Origin: Cyanobium sp. NIES-981
Lineage (GTDB): Bacteria > Cyanobacteriota > Cyanobacteriia > PCC-6307 > Cyanobiaceae
Length of the DNA stretch: 15,609 bases
Assembly (NCBI GenBank): GCA_945907085.1
Contig: CAMDSS010000017.1
Span: 1 to 15,609 of the forward strand
Direction of reading: 5' to 3'
The notes under the pieces: model-generated
Seen by the model: the letters and a program-made list of their open reading frames with translations, nothing else
The model's database searches: none
What the model was told of the DNA's origin: nothing
Program-made: the position numbers and the translations under genes
In this document: piece by piece, positions 7,345 through 14,675 of the stretch
Layout of the letters: every line of letters starts with the position of its first letter
How positions within the stretch are numbered: position 1 is the first letter of the stretch

Positions 7345-7366
7345 ACGCCCATTGATCGTCGATAAT
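7341..7366 (+). promoter_or_regulatory. Weak sigma70-like promoter candidate
   Basis: TTGAAC (7341-7346) and GATAAT (7361-7366) resemble -35 and -10 boxes upstream of the oxidoreductase, but the 14-nt spacer is short of the usual 16-18 and the boxes start inside the end of the preceding gene. In a G+C-rich background the AT-richer patch stands out slightly. Offered only as a candidate internal promoter. Confidence 0.2.
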
Positions 7367-7390
7367 GAAAGGGTTCTCAGTGCCTTGGCC

Positions 7391-8383
7391 ATGAACCCTG
7401 TCCGTGTGGGTGTCATTGGCATTGGCAACATGGGTTGGCACCACGCCAGGGTGCTGAGTCTCATCAAGGACGCCGAGCTCGTCGGGGTGGCAGACCCTGA
7501 CCAGGCCCGGGGCACCTTGGCGACGGAGCAATTTGGCTGCCGCTGGTTCGCCTCCTACGAGGCCATGATCCCTGAGGTCGATGCGGTGTGTATCGCTGTT
7601 CCGACCCTGCTGCACCACCGGGTGGGCCTGGCCTGCCTGGAGGCGGGCGTGGATGTGCTGATTGAAAAGCCGATTGCGGCCAGCCAAGAGGAGGCCGCCG
7701 ATTTGATCCGCGCCGCTGAAGCTGCGGGCCGGCTGTTGCAGGTGGGCCATATTGAGCGGTTTAACCCCGCTTTCCGGGAGCTGGTCAAGGTCACCGCCAA
7801 CGAGGAGGTGGTGGTGCTTGAGGCCCGTCGCCACAGTCCCAATCCGGATCGCGCCAATGACGTGTCAGTGGTGCTGGATTTGATGATTCACGACATCGAT
7901 TTGGTGCTGGAGTTGGCGGGTGCTCCGGTGGTGCGCCTCGCCGCCGCCGGCGGCCGCAGTGCGGACGGCCCGATTGATTACGTCAATGCCACCTTGGGCT
8001 TTGCCAATGGGGTGGTGGCCAGCCTCACGGCCAGCAAGATGGCCCATCGCAAGATCCGCAGCCTCAGTGCCCATTGCCGCGGCAGCCTGGTCGAAACCGA
8101 TTTCCTCAACCGAACCCTCCACATTCATCGGCGCGCCCATGAGTCGGTCAGCGCCGACCATGGCGAGCTGGTCTACCGCTCCGATGGGGTGATCGAGGAG
8201 GTGAGCACCACCTCGATTGAACCCCTCTATGCCGAGCTGGAGCATTTTCTGCAGTGCGTTCGAGGCGCCGAAAAACCCGCGGTGGGCGGCTTGCAAGCGT
8301 CCCGGGCCCTGTTGCTGGCCGATTTGATCGAGCAGTGCGTGGAGCAGCCCAGCTTGAGCATGAGCCTGGACGCCCCGATTTAG
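7391..8383 (+). CDS. Gfo/Idh/MocA-family NAD(P)-dependent oxidoreductase
   Basis: 330-aa sugar or cyclitol dehydrogenase of the Gfo/Idh/MocA family; exact substrate not determined. A Rossmann opening VGVIGIGNMGWHH (6-18) binds NAD(P). The family EKP motif (92-94) supplies the catalytic Lys93, followed by VGHIERFNP (118-126) and the catalytic-histidine region LMIHDIDL (164-171). The GHIERFNP plus MIHDID pairing recalls, from memory, UDP-GlcNAc 3-dehydrogenases (GnnA-like) and related nucleotide-sugar enzymes, so a role in surface glycan or lipid A-type sugars is possible but inferred. I chose the ATG at 7391 because it places the Rossmann strand at the N-terminus; an in-frame ATG at 7325 would add 22 residues and overlap the preceding gene. 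No clear Shine-Dalgarno. Its stop is 18 bp from the stop of the convergent PhK-like gene. Confidence 0.9.
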   Translation: MNPVRVGVIGIGNMGWHHARVLSLIKDAELVGVADPDQARGTLATEQFGCRWFASYEAMIPEVDAVCIAVPTLLHHRVGLACLEAGVDVLIEKPIAASQEEAADLIRAAEAAGRLLQVGHIERFNPAFRELVKVTANEEVVVLEARRHSPNPDRANDVSVVLDLMIHDIDLVLELAGAPVVRLAAAGGRSADGPIDYVNATLGFANGVVASLTASKMAHRKIRSLSAHCRGSLVETDFLNRTLHIHRRAHESVSADHGELVYRSDGVIEEVSTTSIEPLYAELEHFLQCVRGAEKPAVGGLQASRALLLADLIEQCVEQPSLSMSLDAPI

Positions 8384-8401
8384 GGATTTACGGCTTACCG
8401 C

Positions 8402-11400
8402 TTAGGCAGAAGCCTCGCTTGATGCAGCCTCGATTGACGTAGTAGTCAGTTGCTTGAGGGCTTCGAGTTGCCAGCGGCGGCATGCCGCCGGTGATGCGCG
8501 ATAGAACCCATCCCAGGCTTCGGCCTTGTGCTGGCCATAGAGCTCGGAAGCAATCTCGGGGTTCTGAATCTGCCAGCCCACCCGGACGGCGTGGCCAATC
8601 ACCACGTCGAGGGCGAGGTCGTCATCGAAGCGCACGCTGGGGTTGGCTCCGAAAAAGGCCATCAAGGTGATCAGGGTTTCGGTGCAGAGCTGGCGGTATT
8701 CGGAGGCCTCAATTTTGCTTAGCAGGTGTTCCACCAGCGCCGCAAAATTGCGTTCCCCCGGGGTTTTTTCACTCAGCAATGGGGCGCTTTCGAGCCGGTT
8801 GCGTTTCTCGAGTTTGTCGCCAATCACCAGGCCGCGGCAGTGATGCAGGAGATCCCAAATGCCTGGGTAGAAATCCCTAGGCACCCGGCCGAGGGCCCCG
8901 AGCCGCATGCGGTGCTGCAGCCAACAGCCACCTTTGGGTAGCTCCTCGAGGGGGTCGGGCACCTGCCACAGCACCCTGCCGCGCAGATGCAGTTGTTCCT
9001 TGCGCTGCAGGGAGGCCCTAGCGTGCTCCACGTCGGCCAGCACGGCCCGCAGCCGCCGGCGAATCCCATGGGGGGGCTGGCTGCAGAGGGCTTCAAAGGC
9101 ATCGATGGGAGAGAGGTCGGCCTCGGCGGCCAGTTCACTGGTGAGCAGGAGCAGCAGTTGACCCAGCTGCAGGGTGAGGCTGCCACTGAACAGGGCGGGT
9201 TCATGGCGCGCCAAGCCATCAAGGGCCAGGAGCAGCTCCTGTTGCAGCATCCACTCCCTGCCGTCTTCCCCGCTGAACTGGCGGATCATGGCCGCAATGG
9301 TGTCACTGCCCTGGGGGGTGCTGATCAGGGAGTCGTTGGTGTAATTCCTGCCTACCACCACCTGCTTTTGGCGCAGCAACAGGTCGGTCAGGGCGTCTTC
9401 CAATTGGGGGTGGACCATTTGCATGGAGCCGGCCACCCGGCGCACCACATCCCAGTTGGCTTCGGCCAGGGACCGGCGGTAGACCTCCTCCAGCAGCTCC
9501 TGGAGCCTGACGGCTTGGCTGGCATGGGGGCCGTGGAGCTGGGCTTCAACCCCCAGGCGCCGCACCAGCTGTTCCAGCACTTCGCTTTGCTCGTCCAGCG
9601 AGGTGCTCTGCCAGAGGCGATCGGCTAATTCGCCAATGCTGATCTCCTGGCGCTCGAGCGCCAGCGCCTCTTCGGCCGAGAGGGGTGGTTGGCTCGTACT
9701 GGCGCGCAGGGGCATTGATGGCGCCATGGGTGCGACAGGGGGGGCGCTCGCATGGGCTGGAAGGTCGATCCAGCAGGCCTGGTCCTTCAGCTCCGCCAAG
9801 CTGGCCACCTGCACCGCCACCCCCTCGAGCTGGCCTGTGGTGAGCTGATGGCCCAGCTGTACAAAGGCGTCGGGATTGGCTTTGAAGGCCCCTTCGGCGA
9901 TTGGAACGAGCAGCAGAGGTGCCCCACCACCACGCCAATGGCGTTGCAGCAGCTTCAGCTCCGCCCCCACGGCATCGATCAGTTGCACCGGATCGTCAGC
10001 CAAGTAGAACGTGCCCTCCTCCAGCACCGCAGGCAAAAAGGCCATGCATTCGTTGCCGGCGGGAGCCTGGTGGCGGTAGAGCCGCGCCGTGGCCATGGTT
10101 TCCATGCGTACGGGCGGATGGCCCGAAAGCCCGAGCTTGGCGTTGGCACCCACCTGGGCTATGCGTTGGGCCAGCTGTTTGGAGCTGTTGATGGTGATTG
10201 GGCTTCCGCCGTCGTCGGCCAGGGGGAGGCCGGCCCGGTGGAGGGCTTCGGCGATCGAGGCCGTGGCCGGTACCAACGCCACCAGCACCTTTTCGGCTCC
10301 CAGGGGACGGGCGAGCCTCCTGCCGAGGGGGTCGAGATCGCCCGGGGTGATGAGGCCCTGCAGCAGCAGATCTGACAGCCAGGTGAGGCTCTGGGTCCAG
10401 AGCAGGGGCACGTTGGGGTTGGCCTGGCGGGGCTGGCTGCCGGGCTGGCGCCGTTCCGCTTGGATCGAGCCCTCGGGAATCAGGTAGAGCTCGGGCAGCA
10501 GGGCGACACCGTCCACGGTGACGCTCACCGTGGTGAGTTTCTGGCGCCATTGGCGGGCTTCCTCCCAGCGCTCCTCGCAGCAGGCGGTGATCAATTCGTA
10601 GGCCCAAAACAGGGGCCACTCGCATTCGATGTGCTCGAAAGCCGCCAATTCTTCCCGTTCGTAGTGGAGGCGGGTGTGGTCTTCGACCACGGTCTGGTGA
10701 CCGTCGCGGCGGAAGCGTTTGTAGCCATAGGCCCCGCCCAGCTCGGACCGAATCTTGTGGCGGGTGCGTTGGGCCAGTTGGGGGTCTTCGACGGCCCAGG
10801 CGGGATAGCCAATCACCGAGAGGCAGGCGCTATCGACTTCCTTACTGGCCGATTCCCTTGGCAAGAGCCCGTGCAGGGCCCGCCGCAGCCGCACAATCGC
10901 GTCGTGGGGAATCACCAGGCAACAGCTGCCGTCGCCATGGGGCCCGTAGAGATCGAGCCCCTCCAGGGCTTCAAGGGCCGCTTTGACGAGGCCGATCGAA
11001 CTGGCATTGCGCTCGGGCATTCCGTGGTTGCCCTTGTCGCCCCGCTCCCAAATGCCGTAGTCAGCGACCCGATAGGCCCGGGCCACGTAATAGACCAGGT
11101 TTTGCACGAAGTCCCGCTCGTGCTGGGTCTGGATGATCACCAGGCCCGATCGGGTCAGCTGGGCCAGCTGCAGTAGAAACAGGGCGGTGGCATCGAGTTG
11201 GAGATGGCCCCATCCGTCGTCGGGCACCACGGGTTCGCCGCTGGGGGTCTCGAACTTGGCGTGCAGTGCATCTAGTCGATCCAGGCTGTGTTTGAAGCGC
11301 TCCACCTTGGGGGCCTGGCGCAGCATGGCGTTGAGCAGGCCCCGCATCAGCTGCACGACCCGCTGGTCCAGCTCAAAAGCCCGGCGGCTAGGGCCCCGTA

Positions 11401-11632
11401 GCCGGGTATGGGCCATGGCCAAGCCCCACACGCATTGGATCGAATAGACGCAGTCGCGCACCCAGGCGTCGCCGTAGTTTCCGTGCACCGTGTTGGCGGT
11501 GCTTGCCGGCAGCAAACCCGTAATCGGGTTCTGGCGGGAGAGCACGACGGCTTCGATCTGACGGTCGATCTCTTCGAGGACCGCCCAGGATTCCGCAGCG
11601 GTGGAGCCAGCTGGGACGGAAGGGAAAGCCAT
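8402..11632 (-). CDS. Phosphorylase kinase alpha/beta-like protein (GH15-fold N-terminus)
   Basis: 1076 aa, the largest gene here. The N-terminal ~620 residues form a GH15 glucoamylase-like (alpha/alpha)6 domain with GDAWVRD (54-60), WGHLQLDA (141-148), GIWERGDK (193-200), SKEVD (263-267), IECEWPLFW (335-343), LLPELY (378-383) and KLGLSGHP (499-506). A Pro/Ala-rich linker (626-652) follows. The C-terminal ~420 residues include GALGRVPRDFYPGIWDLL (912-929), EKTPGE (955-960) and EYRQL (978-982). Motifs in both halves match, in order, what I recall of the vertebrate PhK alpha subunit. The likely GH15 general acid (Glu196) and base (Glu381) positions are kept, so hydrolase activity is conceivable; function is unproven. 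The alpha C-terminal prenylation box is absent. Start: ATG 11632 with AGG 7 nt upstream; ATG 11647 is the alternative. No kinase catalytic gene is adjacent. Confidence 0.88.
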   Translation of the reverse strand: MAFPSVPAGSTAAESWAVLEEIDRQIEAVVLSRQNPITGLLPASTANTVHGNYGDAWVRDCVYSIQCVWGLAMAHTRLRGPSRRAFELDQRVVQLMRGLLNAMLRQAPKVERFKHSLDRLDALHAKFETPSGEPVVPDDGWGHLQLDATALFLLQLAQLTRSGLVIIQTQHERDFVQNLVYYVARAYRVADYGIWERGDKGNHGMPERNASSIGLVKAALEALEGLDLYGPHGDGSCCLVIPHDAIVRLRRALHGLLPRESASKEVDSACLSVIGYPAWAVEDPQLAQRTRHKIRSELGGAYGYKRFRRDGHQTVVEDHTRLHYEREELAAFEHIECEWPLFWAYELITACCEERWEEARQWRQKLTTVSVTVDGVALLPELYLIPEGSIQAERRQPGSQPRQANPNVPLLWTQSLTWLSDLLLQGLITPGDLDPLGRRLARPLGAEKVLVALVPATASIAEALHRAGLPLADDGGSPITINSSKQLAQRIAQVGANAKLGLSGHPPVRMETMATARLYRHQAPAGNECMAFLPAVLEEGTFYLADDPVQLIDAVGAELKLLQRHWRGGGAPLLLVPIAEGAFKANPDAFVQLGHQLTTGQLEGVAVQVASLAELKDQACWIDLPAHASAPPVAPMAPSMPLRASTSQPPLSAEEALALERQEISIGELADRLWQSTSLDEQSEVLEQLVRRLGVEAQLHGPHASQAVRLQELLEEVYRRSLAEANWDVVRRVAGSMQMVHPQLEDALTDLLLRQKQVVVGRNYTNDSLISTPQGSDTIAAMIRQFSGEDGREWMLQQELLLALDGLARHEPALFSGSLTLQLGQLLLLLTSELAAEADLSPIDAFEALCSQPPHGIRRRLRAVLADVEHARASLQRKEQLHLRGRVLWQVPDPLEELPKGGCWLQHRMRLGALGRVPRDFYPGIWDLLHHCRGLVIGDKLEKRNRLESAPLLSEKTPGERNFAALVEHLLSKIEASEYRQLCTETLITLMAFFGANPSVRFDDDLALDVVIGHAVRVGWQIQNPEIASELYGQHKAEAWDGFYRASPAACRRWQLEALKQLTTTSIEAASSEASA

Positions 11633-11654
11633 ATCGAAGCCTGTCATCCGATCG

Positions 11655-11672
11655 ATGGCTGGAGCCAGCCAT
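11655..11672. promoter_or_regulatory. 18-bp perfect dyad in the divergent promoter gap (candidate operator)
   Basis: ATGGCTGGAGCCAGCCAT: 8-bp arms that are exact reverse complements around a 2-nt centre. It sits in the 67-bp gap between the divergent PhK-like gene and the glycosyltransferase, 22 nt from one start and 27 nt from the other. The 2-nt centre is too short for a stable RNA hairpin loop without opening pairs, so a dimeric-repressor DNA site is the more natural reading. The binding protein is unknown. Confidence 0.45.
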
Positions 11673-11699
11673 AGATTCTCTCCCGCAGCAGGACCCCCC

Positions 11700-12425
11700 A
11701 TGGCAGCAATGGCAACAGAACCGATGCGCACCCGGGTGCTGGGTGTGCAGGTGGCCGTGTGCGCCGACGTTTTTGAGGCGGCCCTCGCCCTGAAACAGCG
11801 CGGTGGGGGTCAGATCGTCACCCTGAACGCCGAAATGACGATGGCTGCCAAGGCCGACCCAGCCCTCGGAGCGGCGATTGAGGCGGCCCAGCTGGTGATT
11901 CCCGACGGGGCTGGGGTGGTGTGGGCCCTGGGACGGCAGGGCTATCGCGTTCGCCGCAGCCCCGGCATTGAGCTGGCCCGGGAGTTGTTGGTGCATGCCG
12001 CCGGTCACCAGTGGCGGGTTGCCCTGGTGGGAGCTTCGCCAACGGTGATGGCCCAGCTCACCGCCCGCCTTCGGCAGGAGCTGCCGGGCTTACAGCTGGT
12101 GTTGACGGCCCATGGCTACCAACCTCCAGCCGCCTGGCGGGGATTGGAGCAGCAACTGGTGGCGGCCAAGCCCGATTTGGTGTTGGCCGCCCTCGGGGTG
12201 CCCCGCCAGGAGACCTGGATTCAGCGCCTGCCAGGCCGCCGCGGCGGCCTCTGGATGGGGGTGGGTGGCAGCTTTGATGTGTGGGCGGGCACCAAAAAAA
12301 GAGCCCCCAGTTGGATGGGAGCTCTGCAGATCGAATGGTTGTACCGGTTGGTGCAGGAGCCCAGTCGTTGGCGCCGCATGCTCGCGTTGCCCCGGTTTGC
12401 CTGGGCCGTGCTTCAAAAGTCTTAG
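11700..12425 (+). CDS. WecG/TagA/CpsF-family glycosyltransferase (GT26)
   Basis: 241 aa, the standard size for this family, whose members transfer an N-acetylhexosamine-type sugar from a UDP-sugar to a polyprenyl-linked acceptor at the inner face of the cytoplasmic membrane. Signature pieces in order: VTLNAEMTM with the conserved Thr, QLVIPDGAGVVWA with the catalytic-type Asp of PDG, RSPGIELAREL, LGVPRQETWI, GVGGSFDVWAG, and GTKKRAP followed by the WLYRLVQEPSR C-terminus. The ATG at 11700 has AGGA (11690-11693) 6 nt upstream; ATG 11709 and 11724 are alternatives. A run of seven A (12294-12300) lies in the GTKKRAP codons, but the motif continues in frame. Divergent from the PhK-like gene with a shared dyad; convergent with psbK 51 bp away. 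Acceptor and donor are unknown; a surface polysaccharide role is inferred. Confidence 0.92.
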   Translation: MAAMATEPMRTRVLGVQVAVCADVFEAALALKQRGGGQIVTLNAEMTMAAKADPALGAAIEAAQLVIPDGAGVVWALGRQGYRVRRSPGIELARELLVHAAGHQWRVALVGASPTVMAQLTARLRQELPGLQLVLTAHGYQPPAAWRGLEQQLVAAKPDLVLAALGVPRQETWIQRLPGRRGGLWMGVGGSFDVWAGTKKRAPSWMGALQIEWLYRLVQEPSRWRRMLALPRFAWAVLQKS

Positions 12426-12476
12426 CCCCGCTTGGAGGCTGGCCCGGATTGGGGGTTAGCCCAGCTGGCAGTGGGT
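12426..12476. other. Convergent gap between glycosyltransferase and psbK
   Basis: 51 bp between two stop codons. Only a weak 5-bp inverted pair (GCTGG/CCAGC) around a long loop is visible, without a U-tract on either strand, so I do not call a terminator here. Confidence 0.3.
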
Positions 12477-12620
12477 TTAGCGGAAACCCACGGAGGCTTG
12501 CCACACAAAGGCAAGCAGCAGGAAGAAGAGGGGGATGATCGGCAGGATGTCGACCAGGGGACCAAAAGCTTGATAGGCCTCAGGGAGCTGGGCCAGGGTT
12601 TGCAGGGCGTAAGCGGCCAT
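12477..12620 (-). CDS. psbK: Photosystem II reaction centre protein K
   Basis: A 47-codon gene for the small single-span PSII subunit PsbK, located in the thylakoid membrane next to CP43. The sequence LPEAYQAFGPLVDILPIIP (12-30) followed by LFFLLLAFVWQASVGFR is diagnostic. In known members a ~10-residue leader is removed; the same cut before Gln11 would leave a 37-residue mature protein, the standard length. The ATG (complement of 12618-12620) gives the expected MAAY start; a GTG four codons earlier is possible but not needed. It lies 29 nt after the tgt stop on the same strand, an order I know from other cyanobacteria, so read-through from tgt is likely. The short gap also has room for only a minimal promoter, and none is obvious. 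No clear terminator follows; the next gene is convergent. Confidence 0.96.
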   Translation of the reverse strand: MAAYALQTLAQLPEAYQAFGPLVDILPIIPLFFLLLAFVWQASVGFR

Positions 12621-12649
12621 CCCAGAAATCACTGATCTAGAGGCGGACG

Positions 12650-13825
12650 CTACCACGTGTGGGCAGCTGGGGAGTCGGCTTCCCACGGAGCGAAATCCTC
12701 CGCAAAACAACCATCGCGGATGGCCTGGCCCATGGCGCTCGAGAAGCGCACCAATTGGTGCAGGTTGTGGAGGCTGAGCAGGATTTTGCCGAGCATCTCG
12801 TTGCTCTTGGTCAGGTGGTGGAGGTAGGCCCTGGTGTGCAGGGTGCAGGCCGGACAACCGCAGCTGGCATCCATGGGGGTGTGGTCATGGCGAAAGCAGG
12901 AGTTCTTGAGGTTCCAGCGCTCACCGCCCACCAGGGCGGCCCCATGGCGACCAAGCCGGGTGGGAATCACGCAATCGAATAGGTCAAAGCCATTGGCCAC
13001 GGCAATGGCCATTTCCCGCAAGGTGCCAATGCCCATGAGGTAGTGGGGTTTCTCCTCGGGCAAGAGCGGACCCAGCTGGCGCACGATCCGATGCATCTCC
13101 TCGGTGGGTTCGCCGACGCTGACGCCCCCGACGGCAATGCCCGGCAGCCCCATCGAGGCCACCACCCGGGCCGATTCCTCGCGCAGGTGGGGGTAGCAGC
13201 CGCCTTGAACGATGCCGAATAGGGCTTGGTCGCTCTTCTGGTGGGTTGCGATGCAGCGCTCCAGCCAACGGTGGGTGCGCCCGCAGGCAGTGGTCACATC
13301 GGCTTCGCTGGCCGGATAGGGGGGGCATTGGTCAAAGGCCATGGCCACATCAGCCCCCAGGGTCATCTGGATTTGCATGGAGCGCTCCGGGGTGAGCTCG
13401 ATGCGGGCCCCATCCCTGGGTGATCGGAAGACCACGCCGTGGTCGTCGATGGTGTTGATGTCGCCCAGGCTGAACACCTGGAATCCACCCGAGTCGGTCA
13501 GCAAGGGGCCGTTCCAGCCCATGAAGCGATGCAGCCCGCCCGCATCAGCCACGATCTGCTCGCCGGGTTGCAGGTGCAGGTGGTAGGTGTTGGCCAGCAC
13601 CATCTGGGCCCCCGTATCGCCCAACTGGGTTGCGGTGACACCCTTCACCGTGGCCAGGGTGCCAACGGGCATGAAGCGCGGCGTGGTGACCGGGCCATGG
13701 GGGGTTTGGAAGCAGCCGCAGCGTGCCCGGGTGCGGGGGCATCGGGCGGTGATGTCGAATGAGAAGGCGATTGCGCCCCTTAGGTGCTCGCTTGACGCTA
13801 GGCCTCGCCCGATGCCCCCCACCAC
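12650..13825 (-). CDS. tgt: tRNA-guanine transglycosylase (queuosine synthesis)
   Basis: Exchanges the wobble guanine of GUN-anticodon tRNAs (Asp, Asn, His, Tyr) for preQ1, the committing step of queuosine modification. Motifs: TPRFMPVGTLATVKG near the N-terminus; TDSGGFQVFSLG, whose Asp is a catalytic residue; QGGCYP; FDCVIPTRLGRHG with the nucleophile Asp; and the zinc site CGCPAC (C-x-C-x2-C) with a later His in LHNLHQL. Translated from the GTG at 13825 it has 391 aa, about 20 more than typical, because the family core begins FSFDITARCP at residue 21. No ATG, GTG or TTG lies between residue 2 (also GTG) and that point, so the true start is unclear; an ATC at 13769-13771 after AAGGGG is a speculative non-canonical option. 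psbK follows 29 nt downstream. The 5' end overlaps the divergent cobS start by 14 bp. Confidence 0.94.
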   Translation of the reverse strand: MVGGIGRGLASSEHLRGAIAFSFDITARCPRTRARCGCFQTPHGPVTTPRFMPVGTLATVKGVTATQLGDTGAQMVLANTYHLHLQPGEQIVADAGGLHRFMGWNGPLLTDSGGFQVFSLGDINTIDDHGVVFRSPRDGARIELTPERSMQIQMTLGADVAMAFDQCPPYPASEADVTTACGRTHRWLERCIATHQKSDQALFGIVQGGCYPHLREESARVVASMGLPGIAVGGVSVGEPTEEMHRIVRQLGPLLPEEKPHYLMGIGTLREMAIAVANGFDLFDCVIPTRLGRHGAALVGGERWNLKNSCFRHDHTPMDASCGCPACTLHTRAYLHHLTKSNEMLGKILLSLHNLHQLVRFSSAMGQAIRDGCFAEDFAPWEADSPAAHTW

Positions 13826-14675
13826 CGCCCGACCCCACCACCAACCGGCTCCGGCTTGGCTGCGGGATTGGGCTGGGGCTTGGGTCTTCTATTCGGTGCT
13901 GCCTGCTTGGCCATTCATCGCGCCGCGCTTTGAGCGCATCGCCCGCTTCGCTCCCCTGGTGGGCCTGGTGCTTGGGGGGCTGCAGGCTGTGGTTTGGGGC
14001 CTAACGGCGGGCTGGTTGCCCCTGGCGGCCCAGGTGGCCCTGGTGTTGGTCTTGGCGGTGGTGCTGACAGGGGGCCTCCATCTCGATGGCGCCATGGATA
14101 CGGCCGACGGCCTGGGGGCGGGCCCAAGGGCCTTGGAGGCGATGAAGGACAGCCGGGTCGGCGCGGCTGGCGTGCAGGCGTCGCTGGTGGTGCTGTTGTT
14201 GCGCGGAGCCGGTTTGATCTGTTTGGCCGATGGCCCCCCTTTCGCCGCTCCTCTGGCCGTTCCATTGGCCATGGTCTGGGCCGCGTTCTGGGCTCGGGTC
14301 TCACCCCTTGTGGCCATGCAGTACTTCCCCTATTTGCGCGAGCAGGGCAGCGCCGGCTTCCACCGCCAGCATTGGCAGGGTCTGGCCAAAGAGCTGCGCC
14401 CGGTGCTGGGGGTTCTCCTCGTGCTGGGTGCCGTCTTGGCGTTGGGAGTTGCCTTGCCGGGTGCTGGCTTGCGGGTGCCCCATGGGGCTGGCCTTGGCCT
14501 TTGGCGGGCCCTGGGCCTTTTGGGGGCCGTGGGAGTGGTTCCCGTGGTGGTGGTCCCCCTCTGGCTCGGCCGGCGGCTGGGCGGGCACAGCGGTGATAGC
14601 TACGGCGCCTGTGTCGAATGGAGTGAAGCCCTGGCTCTGCTGCTTATGGGCCTGCTGTTGCGGGCGGCAGGGTGA
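13812..14675 (+). CDS. cobS: Adenosylcobinamide-GDP ribazoletransferase (cobalamin-5'-phosphate synthase)
   Basis: Integral membrane enzyme that joins adenosylcobinamide-GDP to the lower-ligand nucleotide in the last assembly step of cobamide synthesis. Picocyanobacteria are known to make pseudocobalamin, so an adenine nucleotide is the likely ligand (inference). At 287 aa it is slightly longer than the usual ~250, owing to a Pro/His-rich N-terminus. Diagnostic motifs are FYSVLPAWP, the Asp-rich GGLHLDGAMDTADGLGAG that binds metal, and LEAMKDSRVGAAG; five or six hydrophobic spans follow. The ATG at 13812 is 14 bp inside the divergent tgt start and lacks a Shine-Dalgarno sequence; no later Met precedes the conserved FYSVLP. 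The last 32 bp overlap the convergent histidine kinase. No other cobamide gene is adjacent. Confidence 0.94.
   Translation: MPPTTARPHHQPAPAWLRDWAGAWVFYSVLPAWPFIAPRFERIARFAPLVGLVLGGLQAVVWGLTAGWLPLAAQVALVLVLAVVLTGGLHLDGAMDTADGLGAGPRALEAMKDSRVGAAGVQASLVVLLLRGAGLICLADGPPFAAPLAVPLAMVWAAFWARVSPLVAMQYFPYLREQGSAGFHRQHWQGLAKELRPVLGVLLVLGAVLALGVALPGAGLRVPHGAGLGLWRALGLLGAVGVVPVVVVPLWLGRRLGGHSGDSYGACVEWSEALALLLMGLLLRAAG

Noticed and set aside
7001..7834. A 277-codon minus-strand open frame spanning the CBS protein and the oxidoreductase
   Set aside because: It crosses two well-supported plus-strand genes and their junction; stop-poor antisense in GC-rich DNA explains it.
8384..8420. Possible bidirectional terminator between the oxidoreductase and the PhK-like gene (GGCTT/AAGCC arms)
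   Set aside because: Only 5 bp of pairing around a 13-nt loop, with no U-tract; too weak to call.
10460..11176. A 238-codon plus-strand open frame opposite the PhK-like gene
   Set aside because: It mirrors conserved codons of the minus-strand gene; no family resemblance or plausible ribosome-binding site.
12294..12300. Run of seven A in the glycosyltransferase as a programmed slippage site
   Set aside because: The conserved GTKKRAP motif and the C-terminal WLYRLVQEPSR stay in the same frame, so no frameshift is needed; Lys-Lys codons explain the run.
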